30,137 bases of DNA from B30-G6 sp964633115 (GTDB lineage: Bacteria; Desulfobacterota; Desulfobacteria; Desulfobacterales; B30-G6). The stretch is taken from NCBI GenBank assembly GCA_964633115.1, contig CAZWEO010000063.1, positions 1 to 30,137 of the forward strand, in the 5' to 3' direction. A program made the translations under genes and the position numbers. The notes beneath the pieces were generated by a model. That model searched no databases. It was not told the origin of the DNA and saw only the letters and a list, made by a program, of their open reading frames with translations. Position 1 is the stretch's first letter. Every line of letters begins with the position of its first letter. Positions 1 to 7,665 of the stretch are shown here, one piece after another.

Positions 1-1095
1 GCGCGGACTACTATTTTGCAAACATTGGCGTTACACTATTCGCCAGCGTTTAATCTATACGGCGTATATGATTTTCCCGGAAACACTGGTGACGGCTATT
101 GCCTGGCCTACCGAGCCGGGGCTGAATTGAGCGGTTTCGAATATACCTTAATTTATTACATAGCCAAGGACATCAACGCTCCTCTCCTCTATATTACCCT
201 CACCCGCGGTGCCTGGTTGTTGACGGCCAATGACGAACATCGCGAAAAGGATCATCCTTCGATCCGTTCCATGTTCCAAGATCATCTAGAAGAAAAAGGA
301 CCCTTACGGATCAAAATGAGTCATTTGCCAGAAACCAAAATCCGGGAAATAGAGGAATTACTATTCACTACAGAGCGACCGGCCTGTGAACGTTTCTACA
401 AAGGTCGTGACATCGATTTTCGTTCAGGCGAAATCGAACTGTGGCCCACGGAAACCTTTTTATGTGGGGGCCACGGATTAACGGGCGTGCGGGTAAATGA
501 CAAAGCGGAAACACGTGTGGACGGCCTTTATGCTGCAGGTGATACCTCCTTGGTGGCGCGCGGCCATTTATCAGGTGCATTTGTTTTTGGTGAGATATCG
601 GCAGAATGTGCCAGCAACTACGCAGAAAAAGTACAGCACACCGAACCTGACCAAGAGCAGATCGCCGATTTCATGACCCACAGGGAGAACCGTCTGGGTC
701 AAACTGCCAACCGCATTCCCATCGAGGAATTTGAATATAAAGTACGACGTATCATCAACGACTATATCCGCCCCCCCAAAAATGAATTCAAACTAAACAG
801 GGCCCTGTGGTGGATGGATCGCTTCCGTGAGGAACTTTCGACCATGGTGGCCATTCGAGATATACACGATTTGTTCAAGGCCTATGAGGTCGAGAATATT
901 ATTCAATGTGCCACTTTGAGCGCAGTGGCATCCAACGAACGCAAAGAGAGCCGCTGGGGGCCATGGCATTATCGTAGCGATTATCCGGAATCGAATGATG
1001 GGGAATGGCTCAAACATGTGGTCCTAACCATGGGGGATTCACCTGAGGATGTAAGGGTGAGCCACAAAGACATCATCAGATTACTGGGAGATTAG
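1..1095 (+). CDS. FrdA/SdhA/AprA-family FAD flavoprotein, C-terminal part (5' end outside window)
   Basis: The reading frame is open from the first base, so the gene starts upstream of the window; the first ATG/TTG inside it is not a credible start. The visible 364 residues belong to the fumarate reductase/succinate dehydrogenase/adenylylsulfate reductase flavoprotein superfamily. Around residue 176 there is GLYAAGD followed by GHLSGAFVFGE, the typical FAD-binding end of this fold, and near the C-terminus there is an ESR...HYRSDYPE stretch characteristic of the helical C-terminal domain. The N-terminal dinucleotide-binding motif is missing because it lies outside the window. The next gene, a GltD-like Fe-S flavoprotein, begins two bases after the stop, so the two are probably co-translated and may form a complex. 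Substrate is unknown. The family call is firm, but succinate, fumarate, APS or another substrate cannot be chosen from this fragment. Confidence 0.85.
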   Translation, partial: ARTTILQTLALHYSPAFNLYGVYDFPGNTGDGYCLAYRAGAELSGFEYTLIYYIAKDINAPLLYITLTRGAWLLTANDEHREKDHPSIRSMFQDHLEEKGPLRIKMSHLPETKIREIEELLFTTERPACERFYKGRDIDFRSGEIELWPTETFLCGGHGLTGVRVNDKAETRVDGLYAAGDTSLVARGHLSGAFVFGEISAECASNYAEKVQHTEPDQEQIADFMTHRENRLGQTANRIPIEEFEYKVRRIINDYIRPPKNEFKLNRALWWMDRFREELSTMVAIRDIHDLFKAYEVENIIQCATLSAVASNERKESRWGPWHYRSDYPESNDGEWLKHVVLTMGDSPEDVRVSHKDIIRLLGD

Positions 1096-1097
1096 TC

Positions 1098-2714
1098 GTG
1101 CGAAGAGTTAATTTATTGGAAGGGCTTGCGGATAATATTGTTATCGATAAAGATAAATGTACGGCTTGCGGTATATGTGTAGACACCTGCATACTGGACA
1201 ACTTGCGTCTGGAGTTGTCGCCCTGCCGCAGGGCATGCCCTCTGGGTGTCAACTGCCAGGGCTATGTACAGTTGATTGCCCGTGGTCAGGAAGCTGAAGC
1301 TCTAATCATGCTACAGGAGACGCTCCCCTTTGCCGGTATCTTGAGCCGCATCTGCTCACAACCTTGTGAGGCCGAATGTCAGCGTCGTCAAACTGACGGA
1401 GAAGCGGTAGCGATTCGGGCATTGAAGCGCTACCTCGTGGACCAGGCTTCCGCAGAGGAAATTCCACTGCCCGATATGCAGGCCGACAGTTCCAAAAAGG
1501 TAGCGATCATTGGCTCCGGACCGGCCGGTATGATGGCGGCCCACGATCTGCGCTGCCATGGGCATGCAGTGACAATCTTTGAAGCCGAAGCATCAGCCGG
1601 CGGGATGCTGCGCAACGCGATCCCTGAATTTCGTCTGCCCCATGACATTCTTGAAAAAGATCTTGGGTTGTTACATCGTATGGATGTCGATTTTCAATGC
1701 AGCACCCGTGTGGGGCAGAACATCAGCGTGGAGATCCTACAGGACCAATTCGACGCTATGGTGATTGCCTGCGGTTGTCCCCGACATGTTACGCTGGGTG
1801 GTTCTGGTGAAAATTTGAAAGGGGTATATTATGGGTTGCCATTTCTGCGGGCAGCGCGTAGCGATACAAAACCTGTCGTGGGCAAGGAAGTGGTCATTAT
1901 CGGCGGCGGTAATGTTGCCGTAGACGCGGCCCAAACGGCCTTACGGTTAGGGGCGCATAAAGTCAGCATGGTGTGCCTGGAATCTTATGATGAAATTCCA
2001 GCCTATCCCAACGAGCTGCAGAGTGCCTTGGCCGATGGTGTCAATCTGGAATGCTCTTGGGGATCGGTGCGGTTTTATGAGAAGCAAGGCGTTTTGAACG
2101 GGGTTGAATTTCAGCGATGCCTGAAAGTTTTTGACGAAACCGGTGGATTTAGTCCGGAATTTGACGATTGCGAACTAAAATCACTCGATGCCGATACCGT
2201 TATCGTCGCCATCGGACAGGAGCGGTTCATGGATTTAATGGAAGATTTGGACTTGGTGAATCATGGCGAGGTGTCGGTTGATCCCCTGACTTTACAATGC
2301 CGTCATCCCCATATTTTCATGGCCGGAGACGTGGTCACCGGACCGCTTTCGGCCGTAGAGGCCATGGGTCAAGGCCGCCGTGCGGCCGAATCGGCTCATC
2401 GTTTTTTATCGGGCGACCATCTGACCTATGGACGCAGATACGCCGGACCCATTGTCACTGATTTTAGCATCGATGAAAGCCGTGGGGCGAGTATAGCCCG
2501 GGCGGCGCTTAGGGAACACGAATGCGATGGGCCCGGAGATTTTCAGGAAATCGAACAGACCTGGGACACAGAAACCGCCCGGGAGCAGGCTTCGCGTTGC
2601 CATTCCTGTGGGGTGCCCTTTGGTCAATACCGTACCTGCTGGTTTTGTTTGCCCTGTGAGGTAGAGTGTCCCAAAGATGCCTTATATGTGGAAATACCCT
2701 ATCTGTTGCGTTGA
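1098..2714 (+). CDS. GltD-like FAD/NAD(P) oxidoreductase with N- and C-terminal Fe-S motifs
   Basis: This 538-residue protein starts at GTG, two bases after the preceding stop. Residues 21-31 carry a CxxCxxCxxxC [4Fe-4S] motif (C21, C24, C27, C31). Next comes the cysteine-rich GltD-type N-terminal domain (CRRACPLGVNC, later CSQPCEAEC). An FAD-binding GSGPAG motif lies at about residue 135, and a second nucleotide-binding GGGNVAVD at about residue 270. The tail has a further cluster of cysteines (CHSC...CWFCLPCEVEC). The family (glutamate synthase small subunit, NfnB-like) transfers electrons between NAD(P)H, FAD and Fe-S clusters. Placed between an FrdA-like flavoprotein and ferredoxin-dependent korABDC, it probably links that flavoprotein to ferredoxin or NAD(P)H; this role is inference. 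It resembles the C-terminal half of the fusion protein at 14456-17578, so the window carries two such modules. Confidence 0.85.
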   Translation: MRRVNLLEGLADNIVIDKDKCTACGICVDTCILDNLRLELSPCRRACPLGVNCQGYVQLIARGQEAEALIMLQETLPFAGILSRICSQPCEAECQRRQTDGEAVAIRALKRYLVDQASAEEIPLPDMQADSSKKVAIIGSGPAGMMAAHDLRCHGHAVTIFEAEASAGGMLRNAIPEFRLPHDILEKDLGLLHRMDVDFQCSTRVGQNISVEILQDQFDAMVIACGCPRHVTLGGSGENLKGVYYGLPFLRAARSDTKPVVGKEVVIIGGGNVAVDAAQTALRLGAHKVSMVCLESYDEIPAYPNELQSALADGVNLECSWGSVRFYEKQGVLNGVEFQRCLKVFDETGGFSPEFDDCELKSLDADTVIVAIGQERFMDLMEDLDLVNHGEVSVDPLTLQCRHPHIFMAGDVVTGPLSAVEAMGQGRRAAESAHRFLSGDHLTYGRRYAGPIVTDFSIDESRGASIARAALREHECDGPGDFQEIEQTWDTETAREQASRCHSCGVPFGQYRTCWFCLPCEVECPKDALYVEIPYLLR

Positions 2715-2778
2715 TAATATGATCTCAAATAGATCAATGGCCCTTTGGCCAACGTTTAAATAAAGGATACAATTAACC

Positions 2779-3930
2779 ATGACAACCCATAATGCTAATG
2801 CAGTTAAAATTATGCAGGGTAATGAGGCCGTGGTAGAGGGTGCTTTGGCAGCCGGCTGCCGATTTTTCGCCGGCTATCCCATTACCCCTGCTACGGAAGT
2901 GGCTGAGGTCATGGCCGCACGTCTGCCTGCCCAGGAAGGCGTTTTTTTGCAAATGGAAGATGAAATCGCCAGTGTATGCGCCACCATCGGGGCAGCATTT
3001 GGTGGCATGTTGGCCTGTACAGCGTCTTCGGGACCGGGTATTACCCTGATGCAGGAAGGTGTGGGCTACGCAGCCACTGTTGAAGCGCCGATTGTCGTTA
3101 TAAACGTTATGCGTGGCGGACCCTCCACCGGCATGCCCACCGCTCCGGGTCAGCAGGATATTATGCAGGCCAGATACGGATCCCATGGCGATTATCAAAC
3201 GATCGCCCTAATGCCGTCATCCTGCCAGGAAGCATTTGAAATGACCTATAAATCATTTGCATTGGCTCAGAAATTCCGGGTCCCCGTTTTTGTATTGTCG
3301 GATGAGATTATCGGGCATACACGTGAAAAGGTACGCATTCCCGAAGACTTGATACCGGTAAAGCGCCAAATCCCAACAGCCGCACCTGAAGATTACCAAC
3401 CCTATAAAGCCGGGCCAGACGGTCTTTTGGACGGTATGCCCGCCTTTAACGAGGGTTATAATCTGCTGGTTGACGGCCAACTACACAAGGAAGACGGTAA
3501 CCGAGCAGCCCATCTGCCTGAAGTGTGCGACCAGTTGACCAGGCGCATTTGCCGTAAAATCACAGATAATGCCCAAGAACTCTACGACTATCACATCCAA
3601 GATACGGCTGACGCCGAGGTGGTTGTGGTATGTTTCGGTAGTCCCGCACGCCCGGCATTACGAGCCGTCAACGATGCTAGAGCCAAAGGCTTGCGGGTGG
3701 GCTACATTCAAATTAAAACCATTTGGCCTTTCCCTGAAAAAATGGTGGCCGAGCTAGCCCGAAAAGCGCACACATTGATTGTGCCTGAATTGAATATAGG
3801 CCAGGTGGTTCATGAGGTGGAACGTGTGGCCGCGGGTCAGGCCCAGATCGTATCCGTCCCCAAATTAGGCGGGCTTTTGCATACCCCCATGGAAATACTT
3901 GCAGAAATTGAGAAAAGGATAACCCCATGA
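2779..3930 (+). CDS. korA: 2-oxoacid (2-oxoglutarate-type):ferredoxin oxidoreductase, alpha subunit
   Basis: 383 residues. The N-terminal pyrimidine-binding domain of thiamine-diphosphate ferredoxin oxidoreductases is clear, with GYPITP at residues 32-37 and the downstream SSGPG and GGPSTGMPT motifs. The start is ATG preceded by AAAGGA about 14 bases upstream. The stop overlaps the korB start by four bases (ATGA), so translation is coupled. With KorB, KorD and KorC it forms a four-subunit enzyme that decarboxylates a 2-oxoacid to its acyl-CoA and reduces ferredoxin, or runs in reverse. The 2-oxoglutarate assignment rests on family resemblance and on the sucCD genes directly downstream. Branched-chain or other 2-oxoacids remain possible. 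Confidence 0.9.
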   Translation: MTTHNANAVKIMQGNEAVVEGALAAGCRFFAGYPITPATEVAEVMAARLPAQEGVFLQMEDEIASVCATIGAAFGGMLACTASSGPGITLMQEGVGYAATVEAPIVVINVMRGGPSTGMPTAPGQQDIMQARYGSHGDYQTIALMPSSCQEAFEMTYKSFALAQKFRVPVFVLSDEIIGHTREKVRIPEDLIPVKRQIPTAAPEDYQPYKAGPDGLLDGMPAFNEGYNLLVDGQLHKEDGNRAAHLPEVCDQLTRRICRKITDNAQELYDYHIQDTADAEVVVVCFGSPARPALRAVNDARAKGLRVGYIQIKTIWPFPEKMVAELARKAHTLIVPELNIGQVVHEVERVAAGQAQIVSVPKLGGLLHTPMEILAEIEKRITP

Positions 3931-4742
3931 ATCCTATTGGTGAGAAATACTTAAGACAATCAGCCCTGCCATTTTTATGGTGTTCCGGCTGCGGCAACGG
4001 CACGGTGCTGAATGCTGCCATCAGGGCCATTGATGAGTTGGGCATTATCAAAGACGTAGCCCTGGTGGGAGGTATCGGTTGTTCCGGTTGGATACCTGTT
4101 TATGTAAAGGCCGATGTCATGCATACCTTACACGGCCGACCGCTGGCATTTGCCACGGGATTGAAAATGAGTAATCCCCAACGCAAGGTAATCGTCTTCA
4201 GCGGTGACGGCGATTGCCTCGGTATCGGCGGCAACCATTTCATCCATGCTGCCCGACGTAACCTGGACGTTACCGTGATATTAGTCAACAATCAGATTTA
4301 CGGTATGACCGGGGGGCAGGTTTCGCCTTGCACACCCCAGGAAATTAAAAGCAAGACCTCGGTCTATGGCAATCCCGAGACACCATTTGACGCCGCCGAA
4401 TTGGCCCGGGCAGCTGGTGCCAGCTACATATCCCGCTGGACTACGGCCCATCCGGTACAACTGCACAAGGCCATCACAGGCGCCATAGAACATGAAGGTT
4501 TTGCTCTGGTGGAAGCCTTATCCCAATGCCCCACCCAGGCAGGCCGTTTATCTCATGGTATTGCCGACCCGGTCCAATTGCTGGATAAACTCAAAAGTCA
4601 AACCATTGGTCTAAAAAAGGCACAAAAGACTGATCCGGAAGATCTGCAAGGTAAATTTGTTATCGGCAATTTGTTAAAGAACCAAGAGGCCCTCGAATTC
4701 GCCTGCAGCTACAGCCGGATTGCCGCCAAGGCGGTGTGTTAG
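3927..4742 (+). CDS. korB: 2-oxoacid:ferredoxin oxidoreductase, beta (TPP-binding) subunit
   Basis: 271 residues. The WCSGCGNG motif at residues 18-25 is the usual Fe-S/TPP entry motif of KorB (commonly WCPGCGNG; Ser replaces Pro here). The thiamine diphosphate/Mg motif starts at GDGD (residues 93-96) and continues through the paired Asn residues in VNNQIYGMTGGQ. It lies in an ATGA overlap with korA. The 85 bases after its stop hold a short perfect palindrome but no gene, before korD begins. Length and motifs agree with 2-oxoglutarate oxidoreductase beta subunits. Confidence 0.9.
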   Translation: MNPIGEKYLRQSALPFLWCSGCGNGTVLNAAIRAIDELGIIKDVALVGGIGCSGWIPVYVKADVMHTLHGRPLAFATGLKMSNPQRKVIVFSGDGDCLGIGGNHFIHAARRNLDVTVILVNNQIYGMTGGQVSPCTPQEIKSKTSVYGNPETPFDAAELARAAGASYISRWTTAHPVQLHKAITGAIEHEGFALVEALSQCPTQAGRLSHGIADPVQLLDKLKSQTIGLKKAQKTDPEDLQGKFVIGNLLKNQEALEFACSYSRIAAKAVC

Positions 4743-4827
4743 GCCGACCGCCTGAATCAGGCTCTGGCTTTCTAACTAAGGACTATGACCCTAGAAGTAC
4801 GATTGAAAAAATAACTTGGATACGATT

Positions 4828-5052
4828 ATGTCTAAAATAACTGTTGATGAAACATATTGTAAAGGATGTGCTCTATGCGTTCATTATTGCAGCAAGGAAG
4901 TGCTGGAATTATCGACTCAACGCAATAGCAAGGGCTATGCCATACCCCATGCCAAGGATGCTGCAAAGTGTTCTCAGTGCGGCATATGCGAAAGGATGTG
5001 CCCTGATTTTGCCATTACCGTCGAGGAGGATGAAAAATGCGCACAGAAATAA
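4828..5052 (+). CDS. korD: 2-oxoacid:ferredoxin oxidoreductase, delta (2[4Fe-4S] ferredoxin) subunit
   Basis: A 74-residue ferredoxin with two CxxCxxCxxxC motifs (CKGCALCVHYC near residue 11 and CSQCGICERMC near residue 51), each binding one [4Fe-4S] cluster. I chose the ATG at 4828 over the in-frame TTG at 4816 because it gives the standard N-terminus of this subunit; no strong ribosome binding site precedes either. It passes electrons from the TPP site to free ferredoxin. Its 3' end overlaps korC by 16 bases, and the korC ribosome binding site (GAGGAGG) lies inside its last codons. Confidence 0.88.
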   Translation: MSKITVDETYCKGCALCVHYCSKEVLELSTQRNSKGYAIPHAKDAAKCSQCGICERMCPDFAITVEEDEKCAQK

Positions 5053-5588
5053 AATTGGCTGGATTCGGCGGTCAAGGGATTATACTCATGTCTGTTATGC
5101 TGGCCAATGCGGCCGGTTATTACGAAGATCGCGAAATCGCCCAAACCCAAAGCTATGGACCAGAAGCGCGTGGCGGGGCCTGCCAGGCCGCAGTGGTAAT
5201 TTCCGACCAACTTATAGATTATACCAAATGTTTGAATCCTGATATTTTTGCGGCCATGTCACAGGAAGCGCTGGATAAATATATCGGTGATGTCGACCCG
5301 CAAAAAGCCCACATATTCATTGACGACTCCCTGGTTAATAATCTGCCCCAAAATATTAAGTACATTTACTGTATTCCGGCCACTCAATTGGCCGACCAAC
5401 ATTGCGGCAACAAGATGACTGCCAATACGTTGATGCTGGCTGCGATTGTAAAAACAACAGGTCTGATTTCTGTCGATGCTCTGCGCTCGACCATTACGGA
5501 ACACTTGCCATCCAAAATTCAGGCCATCAACCTGAAGGCTCTGGAGGTGGCCCTTAATTATTGTGAAGAAAAGGCGAGCACCAAATGA
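5037..5588 (+). CDS. korC: 2-oxoacid:ferredoxin oxidoreductase, gamma subunit
   Basis: 183 residues, matching the gamma domain of this enzyme family (N-terminal GFGGQGI motif at about residues 9-15, then SYGPEARGG). The gamma subunit helps bind CoA. A GAGGAGG ribosome binding site lies in the 3' end of korD. Its stop overlaps the sucC start in an ATGA, tying the oxidoreductase directly to the acyl-CoA-consuming, ATP-forming step that follows. The order korA-B-D-C is common in anaerobes. Confidence 0.88.
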   Translation: MRTEIKLAGFGGQGIILMSVMLANAAGYYEDREIAQTQSYGPEARGGACQAAVVISDQLIDYTKCLNPDIFAAMSQEALDKYIGDVDPQKAHIFIDDSLVNNLPQNIKYIYCIPATQLADQHCGNKMTANTLMLAAIVKTTGLISVDALRSTITEHLPSKIQAINLKALEVALNYCEEKASTK

Positions 5589-6760
5589 ATCTTTATGAAC
5601 ACGAAGGCAAAGTATTGTTTGCCAAAATTGGTATTCCCGTCCCCCGTGGCATCGTGGTCACTAGTCCCGAGGCTGTTGACGAAGCAGCAATTGAGATAGG
5701 CTTTCCGGTCGTTGCAAAATGCCAGGTTCTGAGGGGTGGACGGGGCAAAGCCGGCGGAATCAAGTTCGCTGCCAATAAGACTGAACTCGACTTGTTCACT
5801 GCAAAGTTATTCGGTCTAAGCCTGGGTGATGAACGCGTGCAGCAGCTACTCATCGAAGAGCGGTTGTCTATTGATCGCGAGTTGTACGCAGGAATCACAT
5901 TTGATCCCAAAAGTGCCCTGCCTGTGTTGATGATATCGGTTCAGGGCGGTGTCGAGATCGAATTGGTGGCAGCTGAAAATCCGCTTGCCCTGGCAAAGCA
6001 GATCCTCGATCCGGTGCAGACCTATCGACCGCATCAGTTGATGGCCCTGGCCAAGCAAGCCGGACTGACAGGACCTGTCATGATCAAAGTTGCCAAAGTT
6101 CTAGAACAATTGATGGCGTGTTATTTTACCTACGAAGCTGTCACGGCCGAAATTAATCCACTGGTGGTTTTGGAAAACGGCGATATCTACGCTGTCGATG
6201 CCAAAATCGAAATCGACGATTCGGCCGTCTACCGGCAGCAGGAAATAAAGGCTTTAAAACGGCCCGACCATGTGGGCCACCCTTTGGAACGAGAAGCCCA
6301 GGTCGCTGGTGTCAGCTATGTAAGATTGAATGAAACCGGAAATATCGGTTTGATCTGCGGTGGCGCCGGTCTGGGTATGGCCACCATGGATGCGGTCTAT
6401 CACCACGGTGGGATTCCGGCCAACTTTTTGGATTTGGGCCACGCCACCCCTGCCAAGACTGCAGCGGCACTGGAGATTGTCCTCAAAACACCGGGGGTAG
6501 AGGGGGTTTTCGTCAACGCCTACGGCGGCATGAATAATTGCGGGGAAATTGGCGAGGGAATTTCTAAGGTCGTCGATGCATTACGGCCCCGGCAGGCTAT
6601 CGTGGTCAAGATGCGTGGCCACTCCCAGGAGAAGGGCTGGGCAATGATGGCCGAACGTAACATACCGGTGATAAAATACGGTACGACCGGAGAGGGTATC
6701 CACCTGCTCATGCAGGAGCTAAAGGATTCAATGGAGGCGGTTCGTGGCAATTCTAATTGA
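5585..6760 (+). CDS. sucC: Succinyl-CoA synthetase (ADP-forming), beta subunit
   Basis: 391 residues, close to the usual ~388 of SucC. It opens with NLYEHEGKVLFAKIGIPVP, the family's N-terminal signature, followed by an ATP-grasp domain (GGRGKAGGIKF around residue 52, EINPLVV around residue 195) and the CoA-ligase domain with GGAGLGMATMD. The enzyme forms ATP from an acyl-CoA, ADP and phosphate. Because it overlaps korC and sucD, all seven genes from korA onward look like one transcript. Acyl substrate is inferred as succinyl-CoA; related ADP-forming acyl-CoA synthetases accept other acyl groups. Confidence 0.9.
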   Translation: MNLYEHEGKVLFAKIGIPVPRGIVVTSPEAVDEAAIEIGFPVVAKCQVLRGGRGKAGGIKFAANKTELDLFTAKLFGLSLGDERVQQLLIEERLSIDRELYAGITFDPKSALPVLMISVQGGVEIELVAAENPLALAKQILDPVQTYRPHQLMALAKQAGLTGPVMIKVAKVLEQLMACYFTYEAVTAEINPLVVLENGDIYAVDAKIEIDDSAVYRQQEIKALKRPDHVGHPLEREAQVAGVSYVRLNETGNIGLICGGAGLGMATMDAVYHHGGIPANFLDLGHATPAKTAAALEIVLKTPGVEGVFVNAYGGMNNCGEIGEGISKVVDALRPRQAIVVKMRGHSQEKGWAMMAERNIPVIKYGTTGEGIHLLMQELKDSMEAVRGNSN

Positions 6761-7613
6761 TCAAGACAGTCAAATCATTCTGCAAGGTGCCACCGGTCGT
6801 CAGGGACGCTACCACTTGCCCAAACTGTTGGACTACGGCGTTCGGGTGGTAGGTGGCGTCAGTCCTGGAAAGGGTGGTCAGAACGTTGACGATATTCCGG
6901 TATATGACACCGTGGCAGAGGTAGTGACGACCAAGCATGTGGATGCGACGATGATCATGATCCCGCCGGCTGGTGTGTTAAATGCTGCCGTGGAAGCCAT
7001 CGATAGCCGTATTCCATTGATTGTTATCATCACCGAGCATGTCCCTTTACATGATGCACTTGTTATTCGCAGCCTGGCCGAAAAGGCCGGGTTGTACGTC
7101 ATCGGGCCAAATACCGTTGGCGTCACCAGTCCTGGTAAATGCAAACTAAGTGTTTCGCCTGCATCGATTTTCAGCCAGGGACCTGTCGGGGTCATATCAC
7201 GCAGCGGAACCCTGACACACGAATTGGCCTCCAGCTTGAGTTATCACGATATCGGTCAGTCCACCTGTGTGTGTATTGGGGGTGACATGTCAAAAACCAC
7301 CAATTTTATCGACGTATTGAAATTGTTTCGTGATGACCAAGATACCGATATCGTGGTGATGATCGGAGAAATCGGCGGAGCAGGTGAAGAGATTGCTGCC
7401 CGTTATATAAAAGAAAGCAAATATCCCAAAACAGTAGTAGCCTATATCGCTGGTGCCACTGCGCCGTCCGGCAAGAAGATGGGTCACGCCGGAGCCATTA
7501 TTAAAGACGATTTTGGTACCGCCGATTCTAAAATCAGTCATTTGAAATCCGCTGGTGTGGAGGTAGCTCGGGGTCTCGATGAGCTGTTGGAATTTGTGAA
7601 GCATCGTGTTTAA
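6744..7613 (+). CDS. sucD: Succinyl-CoA synthetase (ADP-forming), alpha subunit
   Basis: 289 residues, the same length as E. coli SucD. The start is GTG, preceded by a GGAGG inside sucC; the genes overlap by 17 bases. The CoA-binding N-terminal segment (GATGRQGRYH, then VGGVSPGKGGQ) is present. The phosphorylated catalytic histidine is H248 in MGHAGAII, close to the H246 of E. coli. Residues of the GPNTVGV and RSGTLTHE motifs are also in place. It pairs with SucC to complete the 2-oxoacid to acid plus ATP route. Confidence 0.92.
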   Translation: MAILIDQDSQIILQGATGRQGRYHLPKLLDYGVRVVGGVSPGKGGQNVDDIPVYDTVAEVVTTKHVDATMIMIPPAGVLNAAVEAIDSRIPLIVIITEHVPLHDALVIRSLAEKAGLYVIGPNTVGVTSPGKCKLSVSPASIFSQGPVGVISRSGTLTHELASSLSYHDIGQSTCVCIGGDMSKTTNFIDVLKLFRDDQDTDIVVMIGEIGGAGEEIAARYIKESKYPKTVVAYIAGATAPSGKKMGHAGAIIKDDFGTADSKISHLKSAGVEVARGLDELLEFVKHRV

Positions 7614-7653
7614 CCAACGATGACCTATTCGGGTTAGCTGAATGCGAGCCATT

Positions 7654-7659
7654 AAGGAG
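7654..7659 (+). promoter_or_regulatory. Ribosome binding site deciding a TTG start
   Basis: AAGGAG lies six bases before an in-frame TTG at 7666. The upstream in-frame ATG at 7642 has no such site, so translation most likely begins at TTG, giving an N-terminus (MIKSADRMENIPFTPIR) typical of class I/II aminotransferases. Confidence 0.65.
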
Positions 7660-7665
7660 AAACTT

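Noticed and set aside
2738..2751. TGGCC-CTTT-GGCCA hairpin between the GltD-like gene and korA
   Set aside because: Only five base pairs and no T-run after it; not credible as a terminator and probably does not split the operon.
2773..3198. 141-codon minus-strand frame opposite korA
   Set aside because: Shadow of the korA coding strand; no motif and no ribosome binding site.
4750..4762. GCCTGA-A-TCAGGC palindrome before korD
   Set aside because: A one-base loop cannot form a normal RNA hairpin and no regulator is suggested; could be chance in an 85-base gap.
7642..7665. ATG at 7642 as start of the aminotransferase-TRAP frame
   Set aside because: No ribosome binding site before it, whereas AAGGAG stands at the right distance before TTG 7666.
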